Assembly: GCA_037783545.1 (NCBI GenBank)
Contig: JBBELK010001389.1
Location: 1-64,000 of the forward strand
Origin: Henricia sp. BOLD:AAB3569
Taxonomy: Eukaryota; Echinodermata; Asteroidea; Spinulosida; Echinasteridae
Length of the DNA stretch: 64,000 bases
Direction of reading: 5' to 3'
The stretch's first letter is position 1; each line of letters opens with the position of its first letter. Positions 33,784-44,190 of the stretch are shown piece after piece. Made by a program: the position numbers and the translations under genes. The notes beneath the pieces are model-generated. The model ran no database searches and had not been told where the DNA came from. It was given only the letters and a program-made list of their open reading frames with translations.

Positions 33784-36700
33784 TTATGCAACGGTATCTT
33801 GCCATTCGACTGATCCCTCAGCAGAAGAAAAGTAGTGGCATAGCATGTCACGTTGTTCCTTTGCTGAGAACTGCTGGTTTGTGGTTTTAGGCAACACTGC
33901 CTTTGGCAACTCAGCTAGTTGTCTCCATGAGCCCGGTTTCACTTCATGAGTGGTAGGGTTTTCGGTGTCAACAAAGCCAGGGGGCTCGTACAATTTTCTT
34001 GCAGTACTGTGTGACCGCAGAAAATTGTGAAGTGCACATGCACAGAGCACGATTTTCTCCACCTTTTCAGGTGCGAGTGCGATGGGATTCAGGAAGACAC
34101 GGAACCTGTTGGCAAGAATGCCGAACGGATTCTCAACCACTCTCCGGGCTCTAGACAGCCGGTAATTAAACACCCGCTGTTCCCGTGGCAATTGCCTGTT
34201 GGGATAGGGCTTCATGAGGTACGGCTTCAATGGAAAAGCCGCATCAGCCACGATAACATAGGGAAGAAGCTTAGAAGGGTCACCTGGGAGAGGGCTGGCT
34301 TCAGGGATACTTAATGTATGCCTGTTCAAGGCATCAAAAAGTGAAGAATGGGAAAACACACCTCCATCCGAAATCCTGCCATTACAGCCAACATCAACAT
34401 ACAAAAATTTATATTCTGCATCCACTAGCCCCAGCAGAACGACACTAAACGTGTGCTTGTAATTAAAGTATGTTGATCCGCTGTGTGCAGGAGGTCGGAT
34501 GAGGATGTGTTTTCCATCCAAAGCCCCAATGCAATTTGGGAAATTCCACATTTCCTGAAACTTGTCAGCAACTTCCTCCCATTCCTCGGGGTTCTTCGGA
34601 ATCTGAAATAAACAAATAACAAATAACCAATTAGAAGCTTATTTTCTCTGTTCAGATCGAGTCTGTTGCTGATAATCAAGACGAAGAAGACGGGGAACAT
34701 GAGGCTGTAATGTCTGAGGACGTGCCAGTGATGAGTTCATCATCATCATCACAATCTGGTGGGAAGAAAAGAAAGAAGAGCAGTATTGAAGATGAAGAGC
34801 GGGAGATGCTTAAGGCAATACAGTAAGCTCTGCAGGAACCTGTGGCTCGTCCACCCCAAGATGATAACGACGCTGTCTTTGGCAAGTTTCTTGCTCAGGA
34901 GTTACAAACCATCAGTGATGAAAAGGTTAAGCTTGTACTCAAGAACAAAATACAAAATTTGGTTTTTGAAGCTAAGATGGCTTATCTTAATAGCACTGCA
35001 CCAGAAAGTTAAATTAATTTTCTGATTAAGTCACTCGACAGAATAGAACTTGGGTATATAGCCTAGGGTAAAATTTCTTACATTTGAAAGTTTCAGTATG
35101 TTTGAAAGCATGCATTTTCAGGCCCTTTCATACTGATACTCATAAGGCCAAGATAAAAAAATGTGTTTTCTATTACATTAACAGAATATTCCGGATGGGT
35201 AGGTGGAAAAATCTTTTTATTTTGCTCCAAGTTTTTTCAGCCGAAAATATTAGGTTGGGATGACGGTAAATATTTTTTTACCACTTGCACATTAAAACAT
35301 TGCAAATACGCAAGAGTAACTTAAGCCACCTTTTCATGCTTTGAGGGGGTAAACAAAAATAGGCAATGTACACAAAATGTAGGTTTCAGGTGGGCACAAT
35401 TAATTTGTTAAAAGTGATTTTCTTTTTTGTAAAAAGATATAGGTTCTGCATGATTTTTTAGGTTGGGGCGGGTAATACGAAACACGGCTTTTTGTCTTGG
35501 CCTAAGTGGGCAATTTTGGAGTAGGCCTAGCTACAGTGTACAAGAGTTTAAAGACGCTTTCTGAAAAACAAGCAAACAATACAATAGTGCCAAAAAAGTG
35601 TCACCTGCATGATCACTATGTCACTCGTTAAAAATAATGTGTGTGGGCTACAATTATTGAATTGAGAATTGCTTTGACCAATTGGTTCAATATAATTTAT
35701 GCAATTATATCTGATTTTGATACAAATTGTTATTCAAATCCATTCAAGCAAATGTACATTCGCTGATTTAAAATGTTACTGTAATTTGAAAGCTTGGCGT
35801 CCATATTACCACTTATCTAATTGAAACAATTAAGTGATTAAAAATGTTAAATTTACTTTTAAATGTTGTGCCAGGTATAACCAGTGACACTTTTAAAGTT
35901 AATAATGTTGGTGAACTAACTTAATAAAATTTAAGTGAAATACCTGCATGTACTCGGACTTCAGAGCTGTGTATATTGCCTGGCATGTCTCCAGAACCAG
36001 TCCAGAAATGGTCCTCTCTCCAACGCGGTACAGGTAGGAAAGACTGGAAAATGTTTCACCTGTCAAAGAAAAGGAAATCATTCTTGAAACCTGTCCGTCC
36101 TGGAACGCTGGCATACAAAAAAATGTATTTCGATAAACTCTTGTTTATCGAAATTAATGCACTGTAAACATGAAACAGCTAGCACTCTCAAAACAATTAA
36201 AGTGCTTTATTTGCACGTTTTCCCCAGTGATCAGCACCTTGTTTACTTTTTATAACGTTTTCGACATTATTCGGTGCTATACACGGAGTTTATCTAAAGT
36301 GCTTTATAGTTGGGTTGTTGCAAACTTCAAAAAGACATTTATTTACGTATAATTGCTTTGTTTTTCAAATTGAAGAAAATACTAACGTATTACAGGGCCT
36401 GTGACATGCTAAACAACTTTGTGCCTAAGCTTTGCTTCATAATGACGGATTACTTGTTTAGCAAGACATACTATTGTTCGTTTGGATGTAAAATCAATAA
36501 AAGGTGGCCTTTTTCAACTTTGAAGATTTCACTGCAATAAATCACAGACAGAGGGCGCTGTTTTGAGTGCATCACATAAGGAAGACAGAATGGAAAAGTT
36601 AAGAAAAAACATAAGACTTCAAGTTGGACTTGTGGCAAATTGCTGCAGTTTCTACCCCTAGTTTTGTCATGGCTTATTACAGCAGGCAACATGTAAAACA

Positions 36701-37501
36701 AACTCAAACAGCCATGGATTACAAAAGTTTCAGGAAAATTGAGAAAAAAGTGGAATCTTTTGTGCACAGTTGAATATGATTTTCCTGTGTTTGCCTCTTG
36801 TGACATAGTGACATTGGTCATGAATATACATATTTTCATTAGCATAAAAACTAAAAACCTTTGTTTTAACCCCCAAAGCAAGCTCCAAAGGATTGTTATG
36901 ACTTTAACTGAGTAAAGTGGTTTTAAAGCATATATTTCATTGATAACAATCCTAAATAAGGGGCCCTTTAAGGCTTCTCCTGAAGACGAACAGAGCACAC
37001 TGTTTGAAACTTTCTTTTCAGAACCACCCATAGGCCTATACAAAAAGCACACGGGTGTTACCGCAAACATCAAGAAAATACTTGTTAAAATAAGCAATAG
37101 GCCTATACAGTGTTTAATAAATCAAAGGCGAAATTACCAGTAGCAAGAAATCGCAGTGTAATTGCGAGACGTTCTTCTGGGCTTATACTTTGTCTAAAAA
37201 CAGTATCTTCTTTCTTTACAGTCGCACGTATTCTTTCCAGTATATCATGAAACGCTCGGTAATCAAGGCGTAAAAACCGACGAAAGTCTGCTTCACTATC
37301 TTTCAAAAAAAATTCTTCTATTAGCCGAACATAGGCTCCATCCCGCGGTCGCTGCCTAATCCAAGGTTTAACCCAAACCTTCTTTTGTCGCTGTTGTCGC
37401 CGCCGCCGTCTTCTTTTGGACAATAAAATCAAAAGAAATCCTGCGATGATTTTTTTCGTGCGAGCAGAATGATCATCCATAACGTCGTTGCTATGTGACA
37501 T
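33784..37501 (-). CDS. PIF/Harbinger DDE transposase, three exons
   Basis: Exons on the minus strand: 37501-37138, 36059-35944 and 34602-33784, joined in phase through ACTG|GTAATT, TTTGACAG|GTGAAA, CAG|GTATTT and TTTATTTCAG|ATTCCG. The spliced product is about 432 residues, normal for the family. N-terminus: a basic run KRRRRRRQQRQKK. Next comes the helix-turn-helix-like segment ERLAITLRFLATG, continued in exon 2 by ETFSSLSYLYRVGERTISG. Exon 3 carries the DDE nuclease: IGALDGKH (first D), VIVADAAFPLKPYL (second D) and RRVVENPFGILANRF (E). It would cut and join element ends at TWA sites, acting in the nucleus with the MADF partner. The first ATG of the open frame is at 37501; the frame itself extends to about 37573 without ATG. 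No internal stop is seen, so it may be intact. Distinguished from HARBI1-like host genes by the surrounding terminal repeats. Confidence 0.88.
35146..35502. mobile_element. Harbinger-type MITE nested in the big Harbinger
   Basis: GGCCAAGATAAAAAAATGTG and the complement of CACGGCTTTTTGTCTTGGCC are the ends; TAA lies on both sides (35143-35145, 35503-35505). It sits in transposase intron 2, downstream of the MADF exon 3. Confidence 0.75.
36960..37072 (-). mobile_element. fragment related to the 16186-16380 foldback
   Basis: On the minus strand TTTGCGGTAACACCCGTGTG, then GGTGGTTCTGAAAAGAAA and AACAGTGTGCTCTGTTCGTC parallel one arm and loop of the foldback at 16186. It lies in transposase intron 1. 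Confidence 0.55.
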
Positions 37502-37986
37502 TAGTGAGCTTTCGATTGGACGACGGAGAGAAACACGACGGTGGAAAGTCTGACCGCGAACACGTCGTTGCACAAAACGTCCTGTCCTACTTTTAATCCA
37601 TTTCGATTTTCACGACGAGTTGAGATCGAGTCATGAGATCCAAAAATGTGTTGTTGAAGGTCAACTGTTACCTAAACGTTGCCGTCGTCGCCACAACGTT
37701 GATTTTCCCCAACTACCGTCCTAGAAATCAGACGACGACGACATGACAAAGTCGACGCATGCGCAGATGAGTCGGGATAGCAATTCATCCGTCGTAGAAT
37801 CATCCGTCGTGCAAATCGAAAACTCCCTATTGCGCATGCGCCGACTACCGACTTGAGGAGATCGCAGAGTGTGCGGTATGCTTTGATCCGACCGCGATCC
37901 GACTGCGATGTTTCAAGTCGTCGCGCCAAAATCGGATCGCGGTCGGATCCTATAGTGTGCGGCCCGCTTTAGACAGAAATAGATTC

Positions 37987-38340
37987 ATGTGATGTTTGTT
38001 ACCATTGCTAACAGGGTATTTCTATAAATTAGGGGTCCAGTGTTGGTGTCCCCCGTTACATTTTACATCTCGATTTTGTAAATTCAGAACACATTCTTTA
38101 AATACTTTCCACCTCAAAGAGTGAGTACATAAAGTACAATTCATAAAAAAAAGGTTTAAAAGCCATTTTAATGATTTTTGTACGAAAAATAACACATTTC
38201 AGGTGTAACGGGGGACACTAAATGTCACACTTTTGGACCCCTAATTTATAGAAAGACCCAACAACACTTTGAGTAAGTTTTTTTTCTTGTCAACTTATGA
38301 AGTAAAACTTGAGGTCACTGCAAATGATACAATTTGTAAC
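37987..38340. mobile_element. family E-like fragment split by another MITE
   Basis: GTTTGTTACCATTGCTAACA (left piece) and CACTTTGAGTAAGTTTTTTT to CACTGCAAATGATACA (right piece) match, in reverse, 39205-39300 of the copy at 39193. The element at 38014-38259 is inserted between them. Confidence 0.6.
38014..38259. mobile_element. GGGT...ACCC MITE with 4-bp target duplication
   Basis: GGGTATTTCTATAAATTAGG at the left and its complement ending AAAGACCC at the right; AACA is duplicated at 38010-38013 and 38260-38263. Subterminal GTGTCCCCCGTTACA and TGTAACGGGGGACAC are complementary. GGGGGACAC also recurs in the 54698-58019 element. Confidence 0.75.
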
Positions 38341-38790
38341 TGTAACCCTTACTGCACGTAAGGAGTTTGCTCAACACCTGTACAATGTCTAGTTTTTAGC
38401 AACACTCGGACATTTCTATGTCGACGTGTGATTATTGCTCGTCTTGCAATCATTGTCATGTTCTCGGGTAACATCTTAGACGTGTCGCCTGCTTTAAGAC
38501 ACACACCTGCTAGATGATACAGCTGAAAGCCAGCTCGTTTTATCGACCAATGCGTGGCAAGACATTTGATCAGATGGCCTAATGCAAGCCATCTAGCATC
38601 GTCCCTGCGTGCTACCGTCAACAAGCTGTGGGACGCGGCCTATGTTTGAGGCACCCCACCTGGGGAATAGACAAACATTCTACTACATTTACACACACTA
38701 CAATCTGACAACCTCGACAATAAGAAAACAACATTCTCCAAGAAACTAAAAGAGAGAGATAAAACAGAAGATGGAGGGATGAATTAAGAA
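38341..38790. other. non-coding, nothing recognised
   Basis: Only a short AAACAACATT-type A-rich tract; no frame or repeat I can support. Confidence 0.3.
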
Positions 38791-38794
38791 CATA

Positions 38795-38999
38795 CACTAC
38801 TCACGATAAGTTAGGGATATTGGTGTAGTTATATTTTGGAAATTTTTAATTTTTTTCCTCAAATTACTGTTTTCACCTATTCCTGTGACAAGGTGCATCC
38901 TTCATACTAATCTTATACTGTACAAAAATCATTCAAGCGGAATGCATAAAATATCTTCGTACACCAAAAAATATCCCTAACTTATTGTGATGAGTAGTG
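38795..38999. mobile_element. mariner-like MITE, CACTACTCAC family, copy 1
   Basis: CACTACTCACGATAAGTTAG at the left and its complement (CTTATTGTGATGAGTAGTG) at the right, flanked by TA at 38793-38794 and 39000-39001. 205 bp. Copy 2 is at 43979-44180. Confidence 0.85.
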
Positions 39000-39192
39000 T
39001 ATGCAATGGCATTGCTTGGCAACAGATGGCTTGGGATAGAGTGAGGTGGAAAATTGGCGAAGAGGCTTTCCTCCTGCCTGCAGTGCAGCAAAACAATATT
39101 CTAACAAGGAAACTTTCAGTTCCCAATCATTCCTGATAATACAAGGTTCCTGTTATAACAAGGTAATCTGCAAAGTCCCAAGGACCTCTTAA

Positions 39193-39533
39193 AGGCCCAT
39201 TATATAATTTGCAATGACCCAATTTTGTTTTTCATGAGTTGACAAGAAAAACCTTACTCAAAATGTTGATAGCAATGGTAACAAACACCACATGCTGGAA
39301 ATTGACAACCGAAGGTGGTTTTTCTAAATAAAAAAAGTCCCATGCACGGGACTTTTTTACCATTCACTTATACACAAAATCCGTATATATTTTCAAAGAT
39401 TTCTGAAGCATTGATGCATCTATGTGGCTAAAATTTCTTCAGGCTAGTTTACCAACATTCTTCCTTAGATATGTTACACTCTTATTCCACGAATCTGTAA
39501 AAAGTTTTATCTTGCAAATGATACATACGGCCT
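39193..39533. mobile_element. family E TTAA MITE, short copy
   Basis: TTAA at 39189-39192 and 39534-39537. Left end AGGCCCATTATATAATTTGC, right end GCAAATGATACATACGGCCT. An internal hairpin AAAAAGTCCCATGCACGGGACTTTTTT lies near 39337-39361. Confidence 0.8.
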
Positions 39534-39595
39534 TTAATCATCGGTGTGACGTTATAGGCACAAAAATGATTGACATATATCTATGCTCGGCTGCG

Positions 39596-39718
39596 CAGGT
39601 AAGGGAGATTTCCCTGGGGTTTTCCTCCCAGTTCCAAAAGCGATTCTCCTTTTTTGTCAATCTTGATACTATAGCTGATGGCACAAAATGGCCTTAGTTG
39701 CCATAAAATTATCACCAA
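39596..39718 (+). mobile_element. SINE 3' fragment
   Basis: CCCTGGGGTTTTCCTCCCAG to GGCCTTAGTTGCCATAAAAT matches the 3' half of the SINE at 8052-8327. The tRNA head is missing. Confidence 0.6.
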
Positions 39719-40379
39719 CTGGCTTACAGTTGTTGATATATTTACTTAATGGGAAAAAGTCACAATCAAAAAATCACGTTTATTTATATATAATAGCAAT
39801 TGTTGGGCAACAACCGATAAAAATCAACTTTTTCAATTTTTCTTGAAAATGACAACGCACAAATAAACTGCAATTTCACACGATAGTTCAGACAGTCATT
39901 TACTTACAGTCAAAACTTTATTTCAACTGAAGACGATAAAGGAGAGAATAAATAAGAGAAGTTATGCGAAGTATTCCAAAAATATCAGGCAAGGCAAAAT
40001 ACGGAGCAGTATTTTGAAGTAAATGGTACTTCGGGGTATTATAGAGTAAATAGTTCGGAAGAAAAACCATCTGAAAAGTTTTTTTTTAAATAACAAAATA
40101 TACTATTAAGAATTTTACTCTTGAAAACAGACGCAAAACAGCCTCAATGTAAATTTAAAAATTGCATTTTTACTCTTTTGAATAAATTACATTTTGTTTC
40201 CTCTTTTTGTTAAAACGGATCAGACATGCACGTCTAAAAACAGCGAAGGCATGTCACATTTAAAAATTTGAACATGAAATAAATTACAATAAATGCATCA
40301 ATATATTATTTTGTGTTTGTAATAAACCACAAACTATTTACATATACATCTATTTATATTTCTTACAAAGACAAATTAA
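39719..40379. other. AT-rich non-coding, nothing recognised
   Basis: Many A and T runs; no repeat partner or frame supported. Confidence 0.3.
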
Positions 40380-40382
40380 TTA

Positions 40383-41835
40383 TGGCCCGGTCACACATAG
40401 ACGACGCACGGGGGACGCACGGCCCGCGCATTGAAAATTTGCAATTTTGGCCAGTGCGTTGTCGTTCGCTAGGTGTGCGTCATCGTCCACAAATTGCGAC
40501 GGAACGTCAACAGAACGGCGACGGAACGTCAACGTCAGCGGTACCGCTGAAAGTTGAAACTTTTCAACTTTGGGCGTTTGCCGTTAACGGCTAACGTTAC
40601 TGTTTCTGTGGACGTCCACACTGTGAACGTCAAAAATTGGGCGCGCGCCCAAAATACAACGGCAGCGGAACGGCAAAATGCTCTAGTGTGGACCGTACTT
40701 AACTCGTTCGTCGAGCGCGTTGGACTAACGTTATGCATTCGACGTCTTTCGGTGTGTGCGTCGGGATTTTTTGTGCATGCACAAAAATGTGCGCGGAGCT
40801 CGACGCATGAATGTACACGTCAAAAGGACACCAGACACGCGCAGAGCTCGCTAGACCAACGCCAGACATACGCAGAGCGCACGCTGTGTATTCTATGTAA
40901 GTTCGGCGGCTAAGGTCTAGCGAACGCCCAGTGCACACCTAGCGTGCTTTAAACGCATGCCCAGCAAACATGCGGCGAATATGAGCGTGCTGAACGGGTC
41001 TCTAACGCACCCAACGTTCTTCTTGCGTGTTCCTAGCGTATACCTGGCGTGTACGTAGCTTGTACGTAGCGTGTACGTAGCGTGTAGTCATAGGGTAAAT
41101 AAGCGGGTCCCGCACCACCTCCTCATCACTTCTCCTCCGACCCTCATGGGTGATGACGAAGGTTCCTATACTGATCGTGTCTAGAAGAACCACTTCAGAA
41201 GATGAAATAGGCCTTTATCACGGTGCGGCCATCTTCCTCTTTCTCCTATTAAAATGAACGTAACCAAAGCGAGGCTTGCAGAAAAAATAGTTTGGTACCG
41301 TTTTGAAATTGTTCATTGTGTGCATCACAATGGCACAGGCGTTGCGAGAGCGCGCAGCGTGTACAGTGATTCGCAACGGGAGATTACACGCGCTATCACG
41401 CGGACGCGCAGACGCACTGCTCGTACCCGACACGTACTATGGAGTACAAGACAAAGATGGACGCACCGTGATAAAGGTCTATACGATCTACGAGCCGACG
41501 CTTTTTTTAGGCACAGTCACGTGACCGCTGCCGTTCGCGGGCTGTACGTTGAGCGCGCGGTGCATGCGCTGGCCATTCGTCCCACACGCTAGCAACACGT
41601 GATGCATTCGTTGGGGTTTTTGACATGTGCGCTCTGTATACGGTCTGTATGCGCTTTGTATGCGCCCAGTATACGCGCAGCGCGTCAGCAACACGCTATG
41701 CATTCGGTGTCAGCTCGCTAGCCTCTCCCAAATCCTGACAAAAGTTGGGCGCACAACGACGCACTGATCCTATTTTCCATTTTTTGCTGATTTTTCAGTG
41801 CGCGGGCCGTGCGTCGTCTATGTGTGACCGGGCCA
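40383..41835. mobile_element. large Harbinger-type non-autonomous element, CG-rich
   Basis: TTA flanks both ends (40380-40382, 41836-41838). Ends are TGGCCCGGTCACACATAGAC with about 8 more matching bases, and the perfect complement. The 1453-bp interior is rich in CG and ACGC/GCGT words, with GCGTGTACGTA tandem copies near 41055-41085 and CGCAGAGC words near 40840-40880. No transposase motif is found in any frame, so it depends on a transposase from elsewhere. Confidence 0.85.
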
Positions 41836-41838
41836 TTA

Positions 41839-42436
41839 ACAACACTCAGTGGAATATTAATTGTAATTCATTAGATTTTTTCCAATATACAGTATTGCAT
41901 ATATTTTCATCAGGCACAAAATGCCAAACTCATTTGCGAAAGAAAAAATATTTACAACAACAGAATTTCTTAGGAATATAAAGGGTCCGCTTACATTGTT
42001 TTGGTAATTTATTTAGCTTAATGGACCGACGTTACAAGTACAATATAGTCTCCCTATCCACATTCATCCCGAGAGCTCAGGGTATTTTCACTCTAAACAC
42101 ATTACGAGTAGAGGAGTGCGTTAAAGAGGCATTGTTGCAAGAGGGTGTCCACATTTGCGATGCTAAATCTTAGTGAGATTTATGACAGCTTTGTACAATC
42201 ACATTAGCGAGTCATTTAGAGTGGAAACCTATTAGTTTATAGCAAAAAATACCAGTTTTTATACAAGCACTTTTTATAACATCTTTCTTGGTGTCTTTTT
42301 AACTTGTGTACAAGTATTATTTATGTTTGTAAATTGATATACTCGACTATAAAGAGTGTATATCTGGAATTTCATATTTTTATGTTAAAACCAATCATGG
42401 GATGAGAGAAAAATCGTAAGGGCCAGAGACCTCTGA
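41839..42436. other. non-coding, nothing recognised
   Basis: AT-rich sequence; no frame or repeat supported. Confidence 0.3.
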
Positions 42437-42560
42437 CTCACCGGGCAGATGCTCTACCAGCTGAGCTATAAGGCACAGTTGGTATACTCCGTTGGGTTTT
42501 CCCTATGGACCCTAAATTCCTTTGCCCAGTTGCATGGTAGCCCAACTGGGCAAAGTATTT
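42437..42560 (-). mobile_element. tRNA-derived SINE fragment, minus strand
   Basis: On the minus strand TATAGCTCAGCTGGTAGAGC is an A-box half of a tRNA, followed by ATCTGCCCGGTGAGTCAGAG. The plus-strand part GGTATACTCCGTTGGGTTTT is shared with 50805-51045. The B-box half is lost here. Confidence 0.6.
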
Positions 42561-42663
42561 TTATGTTATACCTATCACGGAGTCAAAATAAAGCATTCGC
42601 TAAAGTTTAGACTAAAGTATCATTGACAAGCCCAGTTACCATCATGTTGTTCTCATCAATTAA

Positions 42664-43812
42664 AGGGACACACCGGCTTTGTTGGGCCATTTTGGGCTCG
42701 AAATAGACCCATACATTATTCTAAAGCGCTTTTCAGAGTAAATTAGATATATCCTGAAAAGATGCCGTCAAATTTGGCCGTTTTTGAGCATTTTTCAAAA
42801 ATTCAAGGTCACGTGACTTTTCGGAACCAGATTCTGGTTGCGAAAAGTCACGTGGTCTTGTGAGTTAGTTGTATTTCCAGCCGTAGAAACCAGCGCGAGG
42901 TGCGAGCTGCTTTTGTCATTCGTGGTTGGTTTCTCTTCTTGTTAGAAAAAAATGTCCTACGAACACTATGTACATACCGTATTTTCCAATCTGTAAATCT
43001 GCCAAGGGTTTCTAGGTGTTGATATGGACGAGATTTTCGTGTCTTTGCTTCGCGTTCGCGGCGATAAATAATATCAGAGTAAAAAACAGCACAGGTCTAT
43101 TGAGGGCGCTAAAGACACCAAAACGTTGCGTTCGATGTGCTTCCTCGAGTCAGCGCTGAAATGAGGGATCATGCAAGGTGTGATGAGTCAGGGAAAACAA
43201 GGAAACGAGGTTAAACACGTGTCGACCCATATCGAACGCCACCTTTGTGGTGTACTGTGGCGGAGCGGTCTAGTCGATCGTATTCAAAGGTTAGTTCCAA
43301 AGGTAGTGGGTTCGAATCCTGGACCGGTCCATCCATGGTGCGTGTACCCTTGAGCAAGGTACTTTGCCACGCATTGCTTCTCTCCACCCAGGAGCAAAAT
43401 GGGTACCTGAGAGGGCAGCGAAAGTTGATGTGTTTGATTAGCCGTTGAGCACCTAAGGCAGCCGGGGCTGTATACTCCCGAGGGGGCTGAGATGGTATTT
43501 GGAGTGATTTAATGGAGCCCTATGATCAGGGTGATGATAATGTAGGCGCCTTGATCGGGATTTCCCCGGATAAGTGCGCGGTATAAATCCATATCATTAT
43601 CATTATTATCATTATTTACAAACACACGATACATAATACATCGCGACGGCTGGTAAAGCGTATATCCCAACATTTGTCTCTTTTGTCAATTTTAAACATT
43701 TCTAGTTAATTACGTGACATTTTTATAATTTTGTTTCACAACGACCATTGAAATATTATTGTCAAGGATGCTAGATTGCTACACTATGTAAACAGTGAGC
43801 CAGTGTGTCCCT
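42664..43812 (+). mobile_element. family C TTAA MITE, copy 2, carrying a SINE
   Basis: Starts AGGGACACACCGGC after TTAA 42660-42663 and ends CAGTGTGTCCCT before TTCA (a one-base change from TTAA). Shares both ends with 24698-25535. The extra length is largely the SINE at 43255-43618. Confidence 0.82.
43255..43618 (+). mobile_element. tRNA-derived SINE, full-length looking
   Basis: Head TGTGGCGGAGCGGTCTAGTC (A box) and GGGTTCGAATCCTGG (B box) about 45 bases apart, fitting a class II tRNA with a long variable arm. The body ends in GCGCGGTATAAATCC and an (ATTATC)n-like tail to 43618. Both boxes look usable by RNA polymerase III. Confidence 0.75.
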
Positions 43813-43978
43813 TTCATCCTTTGCAAAATAGAAGTGATTACTCCTCTGAGAGATACAGATTAAGATCAGGTACGTGTGAGTGACAAAACCTTGTCAACTG
43901 ATCCAGAAAGCTCCTCATAAAAGCATCATTCTGTAAGAAATATTCAAAGAAAAAAGATAGCTTCACTAAATTGTTTTG
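43813..43978. other. short non-coding spacer
   Basis: Nothing recognised between the family C copy and the next MITE. Confidence 0.3.
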
Positions 43979-44180
43979 CACTACTCACAATAAGTTAGGG
44001 ATATTGGTGTGGTTCAATTTTATATATTTTTTTATTTGAATGACAGTTTACACATTCCTGTGACAAGGTGTGTCTGTCATGCAGATATGTCTGATCATAC
44101 AAAATATTAAAGCAGAATGCAAACTCTCAATAGAATATCTGTGTACACCCCACAATATCCCTAACGTATTGTTAGTAGTG
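43979..44180. mobile_element. mariner-like MITE, CACTACTCAC family, copy 2
   Basis: CACTACTCACAATAAGTTAG and a diverged complement (CGTATTGTTAGTAGTG). TA follows at 44181-44182; the left flank reads TG. Interior CATTCCTGTGACAAGGTG is shared with copy 1. Confidence 0.82.
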
Positions 44181-44190
44181 TATTTTGGGT

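Larger units (their letters stand above)
31713..35012 (+). pseudogene. MADF-BESS accessory protein of the Harbinger element, one premature stop
   Basis: Three exons fit GT-AG rules and phase: 31713-31869 (donor G|GTAAGT), 33199-33374 (acceptor TTTATTGTAG, donor CAG|GTACAA) and 34656-35012 (acceptor TTTTCTCTGTTCAG). Exons 1 and 2 give a MADF domain: WTERMEEDLISMWAARECLY, then VTKRMASLRTQYSRLIK and QLWLKSHLEFL. MADF is a Myb-like DNA-binding fold, and such proteins help the transposase reach element ends. Exon 3 has an acidic patch, a serine run, a KKRKK nuclear-localisation stretch, then a stop TAA at 34824-34826. The frame continues past it for 61 codons with FGKFLAQELQTISDEKVKLV, matching a BESS protein-interaction motif, before the true-looking stop at 35010-35012. 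The TAA may be a single C-to-T change. CA|GTAAGC overlaps the stop and could be a donor instead. The ATG is in good context (AAAATGG). Confidence 0.75.
31287..37968. mobile_element. complete PIF/Harbinger transposon with interlocked genes
   Basis: Both ends are perfect inverted repeats of 28 bp starting AGCGGGCCGCACACTATAGG, flanked by TTA at 31284-31286 and 37969-37971, the target duplication of this superfamily. Subterminal copies of AGTGTGCGG lie inside each end (about 31346 and 37869). The 6682-bp body carries a DDE transposase on the minus strand and a MADF-BESS protein on the plus strand, the two-gene plan of the superfamily. Three smaller elements sit in its introns (33385-33607, 35146-35502, about 36960-37070). 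Perfect ends suggest recent insertion; one accessory stop codon suggests this copy is not fully functional. Confidence 0.93.
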
